DNA from: Chromohalobacter marismortui
GTDB taxonomy: Bacteria; Pseudomonadota; Gammaproteobacteria; Pseudomonadales; Halomonadaceae
Length of the DNA stretch: 64,000 nucleotides
Reading direction: 5' to 3'
NCBI RefSeq assembly: GCF_004364315.1
Contig: NZ_SOBR01000003.1
Span: 495,087 to 559,086, forward strand
This document shows positions 30,656 to 39,768 of this stretch, in pieces (the first letter of the stretch is position 1; every line of letters begins with the position of its first letter). The notes beneath the pieces were generated by a model. The model did no database searches. It was not told the origin of the DNA and was given only the letters and a program-made list of their open reading frames with translations. The position numbers and the translations under genes were made by a program.

Positions 30656-31750
30656 ATGGATCACCTCGAGTTGAGCCAGAACACTTCGCAGGCACATCGC
30701 ATTCTCACCCTGACGCTCGAACCCAACGACCCCATGCGCCTGGCGAGCCTATGCGGGCAGCAGGACGAACATCTCAAGCTCGTCGAGTCGCGCCTGGGTG
30801 TGACGCTGCGCAATCGCGGCAACACCTTTCAACTCGCGGGGCCGGGACCAAGCGTCAAGGCCGCGGCTAACGTCGTCGAACATCTCTACCGTGAGACGGA
30901 AGCCAGCGAGCTGACGCCCGACACCGTGCACCTGTTCCTGCAGGAATCCGGCCTCGAAGCGCTGGAAGAGGAAGAGGAAACCATCGACGAAGGCGGTGTC
31001 CTGCTGAGAACGCCACGCGCCCTGATCAAGCCGCGCGGCCACAATCAGCAGACCTATGTCAGCAGCATTCGCGATCACGACATCAACTTCGGGATCGGAC
31101 CGGCGGGAACCGGCAAGACCTACCTGGCGGTCGCGGCGGCGGTCGAGGCGCTCAACCAGCAGCAGGTACGGCGCATCCTGCTGGTCCGCCCGGCGGTGGA
31201 AGCCGGCGAGCGGCTGGGGTTCTTGCCGGGCGACCTGGCGCAGAAGATCGATCCTTACCTGCGCCCGCTCTATGATGCCCTCTACGAGATGCTGGGCTTC
31301 GAGCAGGTCGGCAAGCTGATCGAGCGCCAGGTGATCGAAGTCGCACCCCTGGCCTACATGCGCGGGCGCACGCTCAACAATGCCTTCATCATTCTCGACG
31401 AGAGCCAGAACACCACGCGCGAGCAAATGAAGATGTTCCTGACGCGCATCGGCTTCGGCTCCACCGCCGTGATTACCGGCGACATCACCCAGGTCGACCT
31501 GCCGCGCGGCAATCAATCGGGACTGATTCAGGTCCTCGACGTACTCAAGGACACCCCGGGGATCGGCGTCACCCACTTCGTGGCCAAGGACGTGGTCCGC
31601 CACCCGCTGGTGCAGCGCATCATCGAAGCCTACGATGCCTTCGAGAGCGCCGAGGAAGAGCAGGAACGCACCCGCCGCGAACGGCGTGCACAAGCCAAGC
31701 GCGAGAAAGACGACGCGCACCGCGACAACGACGAGCCGGCAGACGCATGA
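30656..31750 (+). CDS. ybeZ: PhoH-like ATPase YbeZ
   Basis: A 364-residue PhoH-family protein. A KH-like N-terminal region precedes the ATPase domain with Walker A GPAGTGKTYLA near residue 146 and Walker B-type FIILDESQNTT near 246. The C-terminus is a charged helix (EEEQERTRRERRAQAKREK). YbeZ works with the endoribonuclease YbeY in rRNA maturation and quality control. Its end overlaps ybeY by four bases (ATGA). Confidence 0.95.
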   Translation: MDHLELSQNTSQAHRILTLTLEPNDPMRLASLCGQQDEHLKLVESRLGVTLRNRGNTFQLAGPGPSVKAAANVVEHLYRETEASELTPDTVHLFLQESGLEALEEEEETIDEGGVLLRTPRALIKPRGHNQQTYVSSIRDHDINFGIGPAGTGKTYLAVAAAVEALNQQQVRRILLVRPAVEAGERLGFLPGDLAQKIDPYLRPLYDALYEMLGFEQVGKLIERQVIEVAPLAYMRGRTLNNAFIILDESQNTTREQMKMFLTRIGFGSTAVITGDITQVDLPRGNQSGLIQVLDVLKDTPGIGVTHFVAKDVVRHPLVQRIIEAYDAFESAEEEQERTRRERRAQAKREKDDAHRDNDEPADA

Positions 31751-32208
31751 CCCTCGACATCGATCGCCAGGTTGCCACCGACACCTCGACCGAACTGCCC
31801 ACCCAGACCGATCTCGACACCTGGGTGAGCGCCGTTTTCGCGCGTCATGCCGATGAAACGCGCACGGAAATGACCGTGCGCTTCGTTACTCCCGAAGAGA
31901 GCCAGACACTCAATCGTGACTATCGCGGCAAGGACAAGCCCACCAACGTGCTGTCCTTTCCCTTCGAAGCGCCCCCCGGCATCCCCATGACGCTGCTTGG
32001 CGATCTGGCGATCTGCCACGCCGTGGTCGCGGACGAAGCCGCCGAGCAGGGCAAGCCGCTCGCGCACCACTACGCCCATATGGTGATCCACGGCACCTTG
32101 CATTTGCTCGGCTACGATCATATAGATGATCGGGACGCCGAAGAGATGGAAGCCCTGGAGCGGGAATTACTGGCCGATTTAGCCATCGGTGATCCCTATG
32201 CCGAGTGA
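31747..32208 (+). CDS. ybeY: Endoribonuclease YbeY
   Basis: A zinc-dependent single-strand endoribonuclease acting in 16S rRNA maturation and ribosome quality control; 153 residues. The diagnostic H-x3-H-x5-H zinc motif is seen in VIHGTLHLLGYDH near residue 114. RDYRGKDKPTNVLSFPF is the other conserved block. It overlaps ybeZ and is followed by ybeX after a gap of about 110 bases. Confidence 0.96.
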   Translation: MTLDIDRQVATDTSTELPTQTDLDTWVSAVFARHADETRTEMTVRFVTPEESQTLNRDYRGKDKPTNVLSFPFEAPPGIPMTLLGDLAICHAVVADEAAEQGKPLAHHYAHMVIHGTLHLLGYDHIDDRDAEEMEALERELLADLAIGDPYAE

Positions 32209-32318
32209 GCCGCCGCCCACCGGGACAGCCCCCGGCTTCCTGCGCAACGCGACCGCCGGCCGCATCGGCATCTTATTACCCCAGCGTGATCGTCCATGAG
32301 GAACGAGAGACCCATCGC

Positions 32319-33212
32319 ATGAGCGAAGACCGATCGAGCAGCCAGGGTGGCAAGTCCTGGCTGGATAAACTGTTGAGCGCTTTCTCCAACGACGCCGACG
32401 AGCCCAGCTCGCGAGACGAACTCCTCACCTTCCTGCGCGAGGCCGGCACACGCCTGCGGCTCGACCAGGATGCGCTGACCATCATCGAAGGCGCATTCCA
32501 GATCAGCGATCAGCAAACCCGTGAGGTGATGATCCCGCGCTCCCAGGTCACCGCCCTGCATGTCGATCAACGCCCCGAGGACTGCCTGCCGATCATCCTC
32601 GAAACCGCTCACTCGCGCTATCCGATCATCGACGAAAACCTCGATGAGGTACTGGGCATCGTGCTGGTCAAGGATCTGTTGCCGCTACTCAAGCTCAGTG
32701 ACGCCGAACGCCAGTGCTTCCAGCTGCGCGACATCCTGCGTCCGGCGATGTTCATTCCCGAGTCGAAGCGCCTCAACAGCCTGCTCAAGGAATTTCGTGA
32801 CACCCACAACCACATGGCGGTGGTGGTCGACGAATACGGTGGCACGGCGGGCATCGTGACCATCGAAGACATCCTCGAACAGATCGTCGGCGACATCGAG
32901 GATGAACACGACACCGATGAAGAGGACGACATCCGTGATCTGGGCGACGGCACCTATGCGATTCGCGCCTTGACGCCCATCGAGGATTTCAACGAACGCT
33001 TCGACACGACCTTCCCCGACGAGGAATTCGATACCGTGGGCGGTCTCGTCATGCAACGTTTCGGACATCTCCCGCGTCGCAACGAATACGCCGACTTGGG
33101 TGCCTGGCGCTTCACCGTGCTCAATGCCGACAATCGCCGCATTCGCCTACTACAAGTGTCGCCCTGTCCCGAGGAAGCTGCCGACGAGTGCGAGAACAGC
33201 GACAGGCAGTGA
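32319..33212 (+). CDS. ybeX: CorC/YbeX-type CBS-domain protein
   Basis: A 297-residue cytosolic protein with a pair of CBS domains (REVMIPRSQVTALHVD...; RPAMFIPESKRLNSLLKEF) and a C-terminal transporter-associated HlyC/CorC domain (GDGTYAIRALTPIEDFNERF). In enterobacteria the homologue is linked to magnesium/cobalt efflux and, with YbeY, to ribosome metabolism. The start MSEDRSSS follows GAGAGA about nine bases upstream; a longer open frame begins inside ybeY but lacks a ribosome site. Confidence 0.93.
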   Translation: MSEDRSSSQGGKSWLDKLLSAFSNDADEPSSRDELLTFLREAGTRLRLDQDALTIIEGAFQISDQQTREVMIPRSQVTALHVDQRPEDCLPIILETAHSRYPIIDENLDEVLGIVLVKDLLPLLKLSDAERQCFQLRDILRPAMFIPESKRLNSLLKEFRDTHNHMAVVVDEYGGTAGIVTIEDILEQIVGDIEDEHDTDEEDDIRDLGDGTYAIRALTPIEDFNERFDTTFPDEEFDTVGGLVMQRFGHLPRRNEYADLGAWRFTVLNADNRRIRLLQVSPCPEEAADECENSDRQ

Positions 33213-33288
33213 ACCGGGCCGGCGAATGTGCCGCATGGCTCACAGCGCCACGCTCTGTTATAAGGGCACCTTCGACAAGGAGTGCCTC

Positions 33289-34758
33289 ATGCTGTCTTCT
33301 CGCACCTATCGTCCCTGGATGGGATATCTCGTCGCGCTCGCCGCCGGCGCCCTCACGACGCTCACCTTTGCTCCCTTCGAGTGGTGGTGGCTCGGCCCCT
33401 TCGCCATCGCCATGGTCTTCTACGGCCTGCATGATCTGACACCCGGCCAAGCAGCATTGCGTGGCTGGAGCTATGGCGTGGGCTTGTTCGGTACCGGCAC
33501 GTCGTGGATCTATGTCTCGATTCATGACTATGGCTACACGGGGATTCCACTAGCGGTCTTCCTCACCGCCCTGTTCGTCGCCACCCTGGCGTTGTTCTAT
33601 GCCGTGATATTCGGCGTCTACCGGCGCTTTACCTCACCCCGCTGGGCCGTGCTCACCTTCGCGGGCGCCTGGGTCCTCGGTGAAGCACTGCGTACCTGGG
33701 CATTCACGGGCTTTCCCTGGCTATTGCTGGGCAGCGCTCATGTCGAATCGCCTCTGGCCCCTTGGGCGCCCATCGGCGGTGTCTATCTGCTATCGCTGAT
33801 CGTTGCCCTCAGTGGCACCTTGCTGGTCGCACTAATGAAACGCCGCCTGTGGGCACTGGTGCCGCTTGTCGCGATGTGGTGCCTGCCGCTGGTATTGCCC
33901 ACCCAGTGGACGTCTCCGCAAGGCGATCCCAAGCGCGTCGCCCTGCTCCAAGGCAACCTCCCCCAGCTTTCGAAATGGAGCCCCGAAGGTCAGCGCGCCG
34001 CCGCCAATACCTACAGCGCGCTCACCCGCGCTCAGCCTGAGAATACGGATCTGATCGTGTGGCCGGAAACCGCGCTGCCGATGTTCGCGGCCCAGGCACG
34101 CCCCGTGCTGGCGCGCGTACAGGCAACGCTACCGCCGGACACGGCCTTGCTGACCGGTATCGTGCAGCGCGACGCCGAGGGGAATTACTACAACGCGGTG
34201 ATCGGGATGGGCAACAGCCAAGGCAGCTATCGCAAGGAGCACCTGGTACCGTTCGGCGAATACCTGCCGCTCGAGGGCTTGCTGCGCGGTATCATCGCCT
34301 TCTTCGACCTGCCCATGTCGAGCTTCACTGCCGGCGCCGCCGACCAGACACCGATTCGTGCCGCCGGCATGCGGTTAGGCATCGCGATCTGCTACGAAAT
34401 CATCTACCCAGACCTGGTCGCCCAGCGCGCACGCGACGCCGGGGTGTTGCTGACCGTCTCCAACGACACCTGGTTCGGGGACTCCATCGGCCCGATCCAG
34501 CACTTGCAAATGGCCCAGTTGCGCGCTCTGGAGAACGGCCGTTACGTACTCCGCGCCACCAGCAACGGCGTCACCGCCATCATCGATGCCCAGGGTCATA
34601 TCACCCAGCGTGCGCCGCGCTTCGCGACCACCAGCATCAACGGCGTGGTCCAGCCCATGCAGGGGATGACCCTGTTCACGCGCACCGGCAGTTGGCCGAC
34701 GTGGGGACTCGCCCTGTTGCTGCTCGTTCCGGGGCTACGCTGGCGGCGTCGCGGATAG
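33289..34758 (+). CDS. lnt: Apolipoprotein N-acyltransferase
   Basis: This inner-membrane enzyme adds the third acyl chain to lipoproteins; 489 residues. Six or more membrane helices occupy about 1-200 and one the C-terminus. The periplasmic nitrilase-like domain shows the catalytic triad: Glu in VWPETALPMF, Lys in YRKEHLVPFGEYLP, and Cys in AICYEIIYPD. The ribosome site AAGGAG is six bases before the ATG. Last gene of the core cluster; accessory DNA begins downstream. Confidence 0.96.
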   Translation: MLSSRTYRPWMGYLVALAAGALTTLTFAPFEWWWLGPFAIAMVFYGLHDLTPGQAALRGWSYGVGLFGTGTSWIYVSIHDYGYTGIPLAVFLTALFVATLALFYAVIFGVYRRFTSPRWAVLTFAGAWVLGEALRTWAFTGFPWLLLGSAHVESPLAPWAPIGGVYLLSLIVALSGTLLVALMKRRLWALVPLVAMWCLPLVLPTQWTSPQGDPKRVALLQGNLPQLSKWSPEGQRAAANTYSALTRAQPENTDLIVWPETALPMFAAQARPVLARVQATLPPDTALLTGIVQRDAEGNYYNAVIGMGNSQGSYRKEHLVPFGEYLPLEGLLRGIIAFFDLPMSSFTAGAADQTPIRAAGMRLGIAICYEIIYPDLVAQRARDAGVLLTVSNDTWFGDSIGPIQHLQMAQLRALENGRYVLRATSNGVTAIIDAQGHITQRAPRFATTSINGVVQPMQGMTLFTRTGSWPTWGLALLLLVPGLRWRRRG

Positions 34759-34771
34759 CATAGGGTGATGA

Positions 34772-34809
34772 CACGACGTGGCACGCAGGCACCTGTGCGC
34801 CGCGTCGTG
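34772..34809. terminator. Long hairpin between convergent lnt and the epimerase-like gene
   Basis: A 17-bp stem with one mismatch (34772-34788 with 34793-34809) and a 4-base loop sits between the two stops. It would act on transcripts from either side, though no T-run is present. Confidence 0.55.
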
Positions 34810-34829
34810 CCCGAGGCGGAGGGACGTCG

Positions 34830-35918
34830 CTAGTCGACCGGAGACGCTTCCCCGGCAGCCGGCAATGCGCCCTCAGTCTTGCGATGACCGCTGGTGACGA
34901 TATGGTGCAGGCTGCCGCACTCCACCAGCGGATCGTTGCAGTTGATGACGATATCCGAACGCGCCAGCATGTGAGCCTTGCCGGTGATGGTGTTCTCGGC
35001 CACCTGGTGCGTGCCTTCCTGGCGCGAGCCGGTGAACTCGCCGATGAAGCCCGTGCCGCGCAGAGACACGGTCTCCAGCTTGTCCCCTGGCTGCAGGCTG
35101 CCCTCATGATGCATCAGCGCCAGGCGCGCCGAGGTGCCCGTCCCGGTGGTGCTGCGGCAGATCACGCCCGGGTGCACATAGGTCGTCGAGCGCGAGCGAA
35201 AGAAACCATCCGCGACATGCTCGACCGGCCCCATGAAATGCAGGAACGGCAGTGGCCCCACATCGCCCAGGGTGTAGTGCGAGAAGCCGCGCTCGGCCTG
35301 GATCGCCTCGACGATGGCATGGGCGCACTCCGCCAGCCGTGACTCCTCGTCCCGGTTCAGCGAGAAGCCGAGTTCGGTAGCATCCACCATGGCGTAAAAG
35401 CCTCCGCTATAGGCGACGCTGTAAGTCACGTCCCCGACCGAGGGCACATGGATGCTGGCCCGGTAGGTGTCGATGTAACTGGGGAGCCCTTCGCAGGTGA
35501 TGCTCTCCACGACGCCGTTTTCCACCCGTGCCTCGATATGCACCAGGCCGGCGGCGGATTCCAGGATGAAGCGCTGGTACCCTTCGCTCTTGGGCACGAG
35601 ACCGCTTTCCAGCACGGCCGTGGCCGTACAGATGGTGTTGGACCCGGAATAGATGGGATAGCCCATCACTTCCATGATGATGTAGCCCACTTCAGCGTGC
35701 GGGTCGCTGGCGGGCACGAGGAGATCCACCGACATCTCGGGAATGCCATAGGGCTCGCTGAGCAACAGCTGGCGCAGGCCATCGGCATCCTCGCGAAGAT
35801 ATTCCATCTTCTCGCGCACCGTGTTTCCCGGCAGCGGGTCGATGCCACCGGTCACGATACGGCTGACATCACCGCCAGCATGCAGGTCGATCAGTTGCAG
35901 CGTCAGTTTGTCGCTCAT
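34830..35918 (-). CDS. Proline racemase-superfamily protein with atypical Ser/Thr active site
   Basis: A 362-residue cytosolic enzyme of the proline racemase / hydroxyproline epimerase / 3-hydroxyproline dehydratase superfamily. At the first catalytic position, where racemases have MCGH, it reads YSGSNTI, so Cys is replaced by Ser91. At the second, where they have RSPCGTGTS, it reads RSTTGTGTS, so Cys is replaced by Thr258. 4-hydroxyproline epimerases need Cys at the second position; Thr there is seen in trans-3-hydroxyproline dehydratases. A dehydratase or another reaction is thus more likely than racemisation (inference). The ATG overlaps the stop of the upstream oxidoreductase. Confidence 0.8.
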   Translation of the reverse strand: MSDKLTLQLIDLHAGGDVSRIVTGGIDPLPGNTVREKMEYLREDADGLRQLLLSEPYGIPEMSVDLLVPASDPHAEVGYIIMEVMGYPIYSGSNTICTATAVLESGLVPKSEGYQRFILESAAGLVHIEARVENGVVESITCEGLPSYIDTYRASIHVPSVGDVTYSVAYSGGFYAMVDATELGFSLNRDEESRLAECAHAIVEAIQAERGFSHYTLGDVGPLPFLHFMGPVEHVADGFFRSRSTTYVHPGVICRSTTGTGTSARLALMHHEGSLQPGDKLETVSLRGTGFIGEFTGSRQEGTHQVAENTITGKAHMLARSDIVINCNDPLVECGSLHHIVTSGHRKTEGALPAAGEASPVD

Positions 35919-37078
35919 TTGCCTTCCTTCAATGCGTAGGGTGCGCCATGCGCTTGCCACTGCGAGTCCGGGACGATCACGATTTTGCCCAGGTAATTGC
36001 TGTTGCGATTGACGAAGTAACGCTCGGCATCGTGCAGCTCGGAGAGCTTGAATGCCGCATGCAATACCGGCGTCAGCTGCCCCTCACGAATCCAGGCCAC
36101 CAGTTGTTCGGCCTCGTCGCGCGTGCCGTGGGAGACGCCGAATATCTGCACCTGATACAGATAGATCCGCGTCCACATGATCTCGCTGAGATTGCCGCCG
36201 CTCGCGCCGGCGATGCTCAGGCGCGGATACGTGGTGCGGCGCGTCATATCGAAGATCATGGTGTCGATGAAACGATCGGTCATCTCGCCACCGACCAGAT
36301 CCATGACCGCATCGATGGGCGCCCCTTGCGTCAGGGCCTTCACCTTCTCGGTGAAATCCTCCATGTCCGAGCGGTCCAGTACGGCTTCCGCGCCCAGCGC
36401 TAGAAGTGCCTCCGCCTTGTCCGCTTGGCTCAAGGCATACGGCGTCGCCCCCATGATCCGACAGAGCCGAATCAAGGCCGTGCCTACCCCGCCACTGGCA
36501 CCGGTCACCAGGACGTTTTCCCCGGCTTTGACGTTGGCCGCGTTCAACATGTGCAACGCGGTCTGATAGGAGCACATCCCCATCGCCGCGAGTTCGGCAT
36601 CGGCCAGCTCGGGATTGTCCACCGCATGGAACTGCGCCGCCGGCACGGCAATGTATTCGGCAAAACCGCCATCCGCGCCGTGTCCGTAATAGTCGGGCGT
36701 CAGGTTGATGTCGGGGCGTGCATCGGCGTAGATATTGAAATCCAGCAGTCCACGTTGGCCGATGCGTTCTTCGCTTACATCCTCGCCGACGGCCACCACG
36801 CGCCCGGCCACATCGGCGCCCTGGATACGCGGAAAGGTCAGCGTCGGGGCACCACCGATCTGGAACGAGGTCGTATCCCCTTTATCCTTGGTCGGATAAA
36901 GCCCCTCTCGCGCCTTGCGATCGGTGTTGTTCTTGGCCGTCGCGGTCACCTGCACCAGCACCTCGCCTTTGGCGGGCCTGGGGACGGGTACATCCTGCCG
37001 ATAGACCAGCTTGTCGATGCCCCCGTGTCCGGTCAGCAACATCGCCGCCATCGCGTCGGGCAGCCCCTCGTCATGCAT
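35915..37078 (-). CDS. Zinc-type alcohol dehydrogenase-like (MDR) oxidoreductase
   Basis: A 387-residue medium-chain dehydrogenase/reductase. The N-terminal GroES-like domain spans about 25-190; the Rossmann fold has VLVTGASGGVGTALIRLCR near residue 190. No full set of zinc-binding Cys residues is evident, so it is likely a quinone-oxidoreductase-type NADPH reductase. It is translationally coupled (ATGA) to the proline-racemase-like gene, so it probably reduces or oxidises that enzyme's substrate or product, for example an imine or unsaturated carbonyl (inference). The ribosome site GAGGAG precedes the ATG. Confidence 0.82.
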   Translation of the reverse strand: MHDEGLPDAMAAMLLTGHGGIDKLVYRQDVPVPRPAKGEVLVQVTATAKNNTDRKAREGLYPTKDKGDTTSFQIGGAPTLTFPRIQGADVAGRVVAVGEDVSEERIGQRGLLDFNIYADARPDINLTPDYYGHGADGGFAEYIAVPAAQFHAVDNPELADAELAAMGMCSYQTALHMLNAANVKAGENVLVTGASGGVGTALIRLCRIMGATPYALSQADKAEALLALGAEAVLDRSDMEDFTEKVKALTQGAPIDAVMDLVGGEMTDRFIDTMIFDMTRRTTYPRLSIAGASGGNLSEIMWTRIYLYQVQIFGVSHGTRDEAEQLVAWIREGQLTPVLHAAFKLSELHDAERYFVNRNSNYLGKIVIVPDSQWQAHGAPYALKEGK

Positions 37079-37255
37079 GCCTGTCTCCTCGTCTTGGTCG
37101 TGGTTGGGTCTTCGATCGTGTGTCGGGGTGCGACGATATCAAACTTTTCCTCATGCCCAATGGCCCGATCCGGAAACCATGTCCGAGCCCGACCCAAGGC
37201 ACACCACGAGCCGGACCACGACGAAGGGGACGAGAAGCAACAGTCTCTCGCCATT

Positions 37256-37274
37256 CGTATAGCGAAGCTATACG
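37256..37274. promoter_or_regulatory. Candidate HigA operator
   Basis: CGTATAGC-GAA-GCTATACG is a perfect 8-base-arm palindrome ending nine bases before the higB ATG. Antitoxins of this type repress their own promoter through such sites. Confidence 0.6.
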
Positions 37275-37282
37275 CTACTCAA

Positions 37283-37561
37283 ATGATCAAGAGCTTCCAA
37301 CACAAAGGGCTGCGCAAGTTCTTCGAGACCGGCTCGACTGCCGGCATCCAGGCCAAGCACGCCACCAAGCTACAAATCCAGCTCACCGCACTGGATAGCG
37401 CGAAGGGCCCTGAAGACATGAATGCGCCAGGCTGGAGGCTCCATCCGCTCAAGGGCAGCTTGCACGGGCACTGGACCATCACTGTCAATGGAAACTGGCG
37501 ACTTACCTTCACGTTCGATGGCGAAGACGCCATCTTGGTGAACTATCAAGACGATCACTAG
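37283..37561 (+). CDS. higB: HigB-type toxin (RelE superfamily)
   Basis: A 92-residue ribosome-dependent mRNA endonuclease. The pattern IKSFQHKGLRKFFETG at the start and GWRLHPLKGSLHGHWTITVN-type core with NGNWRLTFTFDGEDAILVNYQDDH at the end is diagnostic of the HigB (plasmid maintenance killer) family. It precedes the antitoxin gene by 8 bases, the reverse order typical of higBA. It lies in accessory DNA between lnt and ybeL, beside a probable insertion junction. Confidence 0.92.
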   Translation: MIKSFQHKGLRKFFETGSTAGIQAKHATKLQIQLTALDSAKGPEDMNAPGWRLHPLKGSLHGHWTITVNGNWRLTFTFDGEDAILVNYQDDH

Positions 37562-37569
37562 GAGGCCAC

Positions 37570-38217
37570 ATGAACCGCATGCACAACCCCGCGCACCCCG
37601 GCGCCGTGCTGCGCGAGTACATCGGTGACATCTCAGTCACCGAGGCCGCCAAGCGTCTAGGCGTCACGCGCGCTGCGCTGTCTCGCATTCTCAACGGCAA
37701 TGCCGGTATCTCGGCGGATATGGCACTGCGCCTTGAGCAAGCGCTTGGCACCAGTGCGGAGCTGTGGCTGGAGATGCAACTCAAGTACGAACTCTGGCAG
37801 GCGGCACAACGACCTCGCGCTCAGGTCCCCCCCCCTACACGCCGCAGGGTGACCGCTCAAACGACATCGCATTCAGGCCATCCAGCGCCAAGCAGGGTGG
37901 CTCCCTCCAATGAAGCGGTCAGGGGCGTCGAGTGCCTGACGCCCCTCACCCCCTTCCCTTGTGCCCTTTCTCTGCTCTCGGCCTTACCCGCTGGTCCGCG
38001 CGAAATAACGATGGCCGCAGTAATGGTAGGGCTCGAGGCGAGTGATCGACTCGAGCAAGACATCCGTCTCGCAGTGCACGCAGCGCATGCGGCCGGGCAT
38101 TACAAAGTTACGCTCGGGCAAGAAGCCACTGAACGCAACCATGATGCCCTTCTTCCTCGTAGGCGCGGGGCTTATCGTCAACCTGGGCGCATACAAGAGC
38201 GTCGCTTCAAGCTATAA
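37570..38217 (+). CDS. higA: HigA-type antitoxin, C-terminus altered by a probable frameshift at a C9 run
   Basis: The first 85 residues are a normal HigA with a helix-turn-helix (VTEAAKRLGVTRAALSRIL, 22-41), following an AGGAGG site. At 37827-37835 there is a run of nine C. As read, the frame stays open to 38217 (215 residues), but the added 120 residues show no family and run antisense through a ybeL fragment. With eight C the protein would end PPLHAAG and stop at 37850-37852, giving about 93 residues, the usual length. A hairpin at 37921 would then be its terminator. A true indel, slippage or sequencing error are all possible. Confidence 0.8.
   Translation: MNRMHNPAHPGAVLREYIGDISVTEAAKRLGVTRAALSRILNGNAGISADMALRLEQALGTSAELWLEMQLKYELWQAAQRPRAQVPPPTRRRVTAQTTSHSGHPAPSRVAPSNEAVRGVECLTPLTPFPCALSLLSALPAGPREITMAAVMVGLEASDRLEQDIRLAVHAAHAAGHYKVTLGQEATERNHDALLPRRRGAYRQPGRIQERRFKL
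37921..37946 (+). terminator. Hairpin after the normal higA end
   Basis: AGGGGCGTC and GACGCCCCT form a perfect 9-bp stem with an 8-base loop, followed by a C/T-rich stretch. Its place supports a higA end near 37850. Confidence 0.5.
37975..38099. repeat. Direct repeat copy A: partial ybeL 3' end
   Basis: This 125-base segment matches 39769-39893 at 116 of 125 positions, same orientation. Read on the minus strand it encodes the C-terminal 40 or so residues of YbeL, including MRCVHCETD and GHRYFARTSG, with one zinc Cys changed (LEPYHYCGH here, LEPCHHCGH in the intact gene). Similarity stops abruptly at both ends. It is the outer border of the MHS transporter segment. Confidence 0.9.
37978..38196 (-). 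pseudogene. ybeL C-terminal fragment
   Basis: An open frame of 70 residues on the minus strand whose last 40 residues copy the zinc-ribbon end of YbeL. The upstream part is unrelated. One of the four zinc-binding cysteines is lost, so it is unlikely to fold as a metal site. It is a duplication remnant, not an independent gene. Confidence 0.7.
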
Positions 38218-38347
38218 AGCGGTCGCTTTCACCATCGCTATATACGAATATTCGAGCTATCGTCCAAGAGATCTTATGCCTTGCGTCTTCACCAGCGACA
38301 CAGGCTCCAACAACAACTTCGCCTTACATATCGCATGGAGCATGATC

Positions 38348-39709
38348 ATGACTTCATCTACGCTTTCAGGCACACATAACACCGGCAATGTCAGTATCTC
38401 CACGCTAAGAAAGGTCATTGCTGCTTCAGCGATAGGCAACTTCGTCGAGTGGTTTGACTTTGCAATATATGGTTTTCTCGCGGTCATCATTTCGCAGCAC
38501 TTTTTTCCTCCTGGCAACCCTACACTTGCCCTACTACAGACCTTCGCAGTATTCGCCGTTTCTTTCGCCCTCAGGCCCCTAGGAGGCCTCTTCTTCGGCA
38601 TGCTGGGTGATAAGATCGGTCGCAAAAGAGTACTCTCGATAACAGTACTCATGATGGCTGGTTCCACGACACTGATTGGGCTACTACCGACATATACCAG
38701 TATCGGATTACTTGCCCCGTTTTTACTGGCACTGGCACGTTGCCTACAGGGCTTTTCAGCGGGAGGCGAATATGCAGGTGCTTGCGCCTTCGTGATGGAA
38801 CATGCTCCTCAAGAGAAGAAAGCACGTTACGGCAGCTTTGTTCCTGTCTCCACGTTTGTAGCCTTTGCTACGGCCGCTGGGCTCGCATATTGCATTGACC
38901 TCGCCATGTCAGAAGCGACATTACAGAATTGGGGATGGCGATTACCCTTTTTAATGGCAGCACCATTGGGCGTGATTGGTCTGTATATGCGCCTACGGCT
39001 AGATGAATCCCCCGTCTTCCAGGTATTGCAGTCCCAACCCGTTTCTCATCATGCCCCCTTGCGGGAAACTATCCGTCAACACGGCCGCACTTTATTATGC
39101 CTGGGCGCCTTTATTTCAGCGACGGCCTTATCGTTCTATATGTTCACGACATATTTTACGACTTATATGAAAGTGGAAGGCGATGCCACGCGCACCGTTT
39201 CTCTATTGGCTAGTCTAGGGGCTCTCATCTTTGCCGCTTTTCTCTGCCCAATCATTGGACGCTATTCAGACTGGGTAGGCCGCCGCAAAACGATACTTAC
39301 TGCGGGATTGAGCCTAATGATTGCAGTATTTCCAGCTTACTTACTGGCCGGAAGCGGAGAATTGTGGGGCGCCATGCTGGGTGCCATCATGATGGCCATA
39401 GGTGCTGTCATCTGTAACGTGGTCACCGCCGTATTGCTATCCGAACAATTCCCCACCCGCGTACGCTATACGGCCTCCGCCCTGTGCTATAACGTGGCGT
39501 ACACTCTGTTCGGTGGTACAGCACCACTCATTGCGACTTGGTTAATTGATGTGACAGGGAACCCCCTTTCACCAGCGTTTTATCTGCTTATAATCTCACT
39601 TCTAGCGTTATGGGGCGGCATGAAGCTGCATGAATCGTCCAAACGCTCCCTACACGAAAATGCAGGTTGGGAAGAGCATTCGGAGCCACTTTCCATGAAT
39701 CTGAACTAA
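38348..39709 (+). CDS. MHS-family (ProP/KgtP-like) MFS transporter
   Basis: A 453-residue inner-membrane symporter of the metabolite:H+ family. Diagnostic blocks are GNFVEWFDFAIYGFLA at residues 29-44, the GDKIGRKRVL loop near 94, and GFSAGGEYAGACAFVMEHAP near 136. Relatives take up proline/betaine, ketoglutarate, shikimate or citrate; substrate is not set here. Base composition is lower in GC than the flanking core genes, and it sits alone between two direct repeats of the ybeL 3' end, so it is probably acquired. The start has GGAG seven bases upstream. Confidence 0.88.
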   Translation: MTSSTLSGTHNTGNVSISTLRKVIAASAIGNFVEWFDFAIYGFLAVIISQHFFPPGNPTLALLQTFAVFAVSFALRPLGGLFFGMLGDKIGRKRVLSITVLMMAGSTTLIGLLPTYTSIGLLAPFLLALARCLQGFSAGGEYAGACAFVMEHAPQEKKARYGSFVPVSTFVAFATAAGLAYCIDLAMSEATLQNWGWRLPFLMAAPLGVIGLYMRLRLDESPVFQVLQSQPVSHHAPLRETIRQHGRTLLCLGAFISATALSFYMFTTYFTTYMKVEGDATRTVSLLASLGALIFAAFLCPIIGRYSDWVGRRKTILTAGLSLMIAVFPAYLLAGSGELWGAMLGAIMMAIGAVICNVVTAVLLSEQFPTRVRYTASALCYNVAYTLFGGTAPLIATWLIDVTGNPLSPAFYLLIISLLALWGGMKLHESSKRSLHENAGWEEHSEPLSMNLN

Positions 39710-39768
39710 CCCAATAACGACGCCGTAGCTGGTCCAGCGCACCTTTCCAGTACGGCGTCTTTCCCTTA

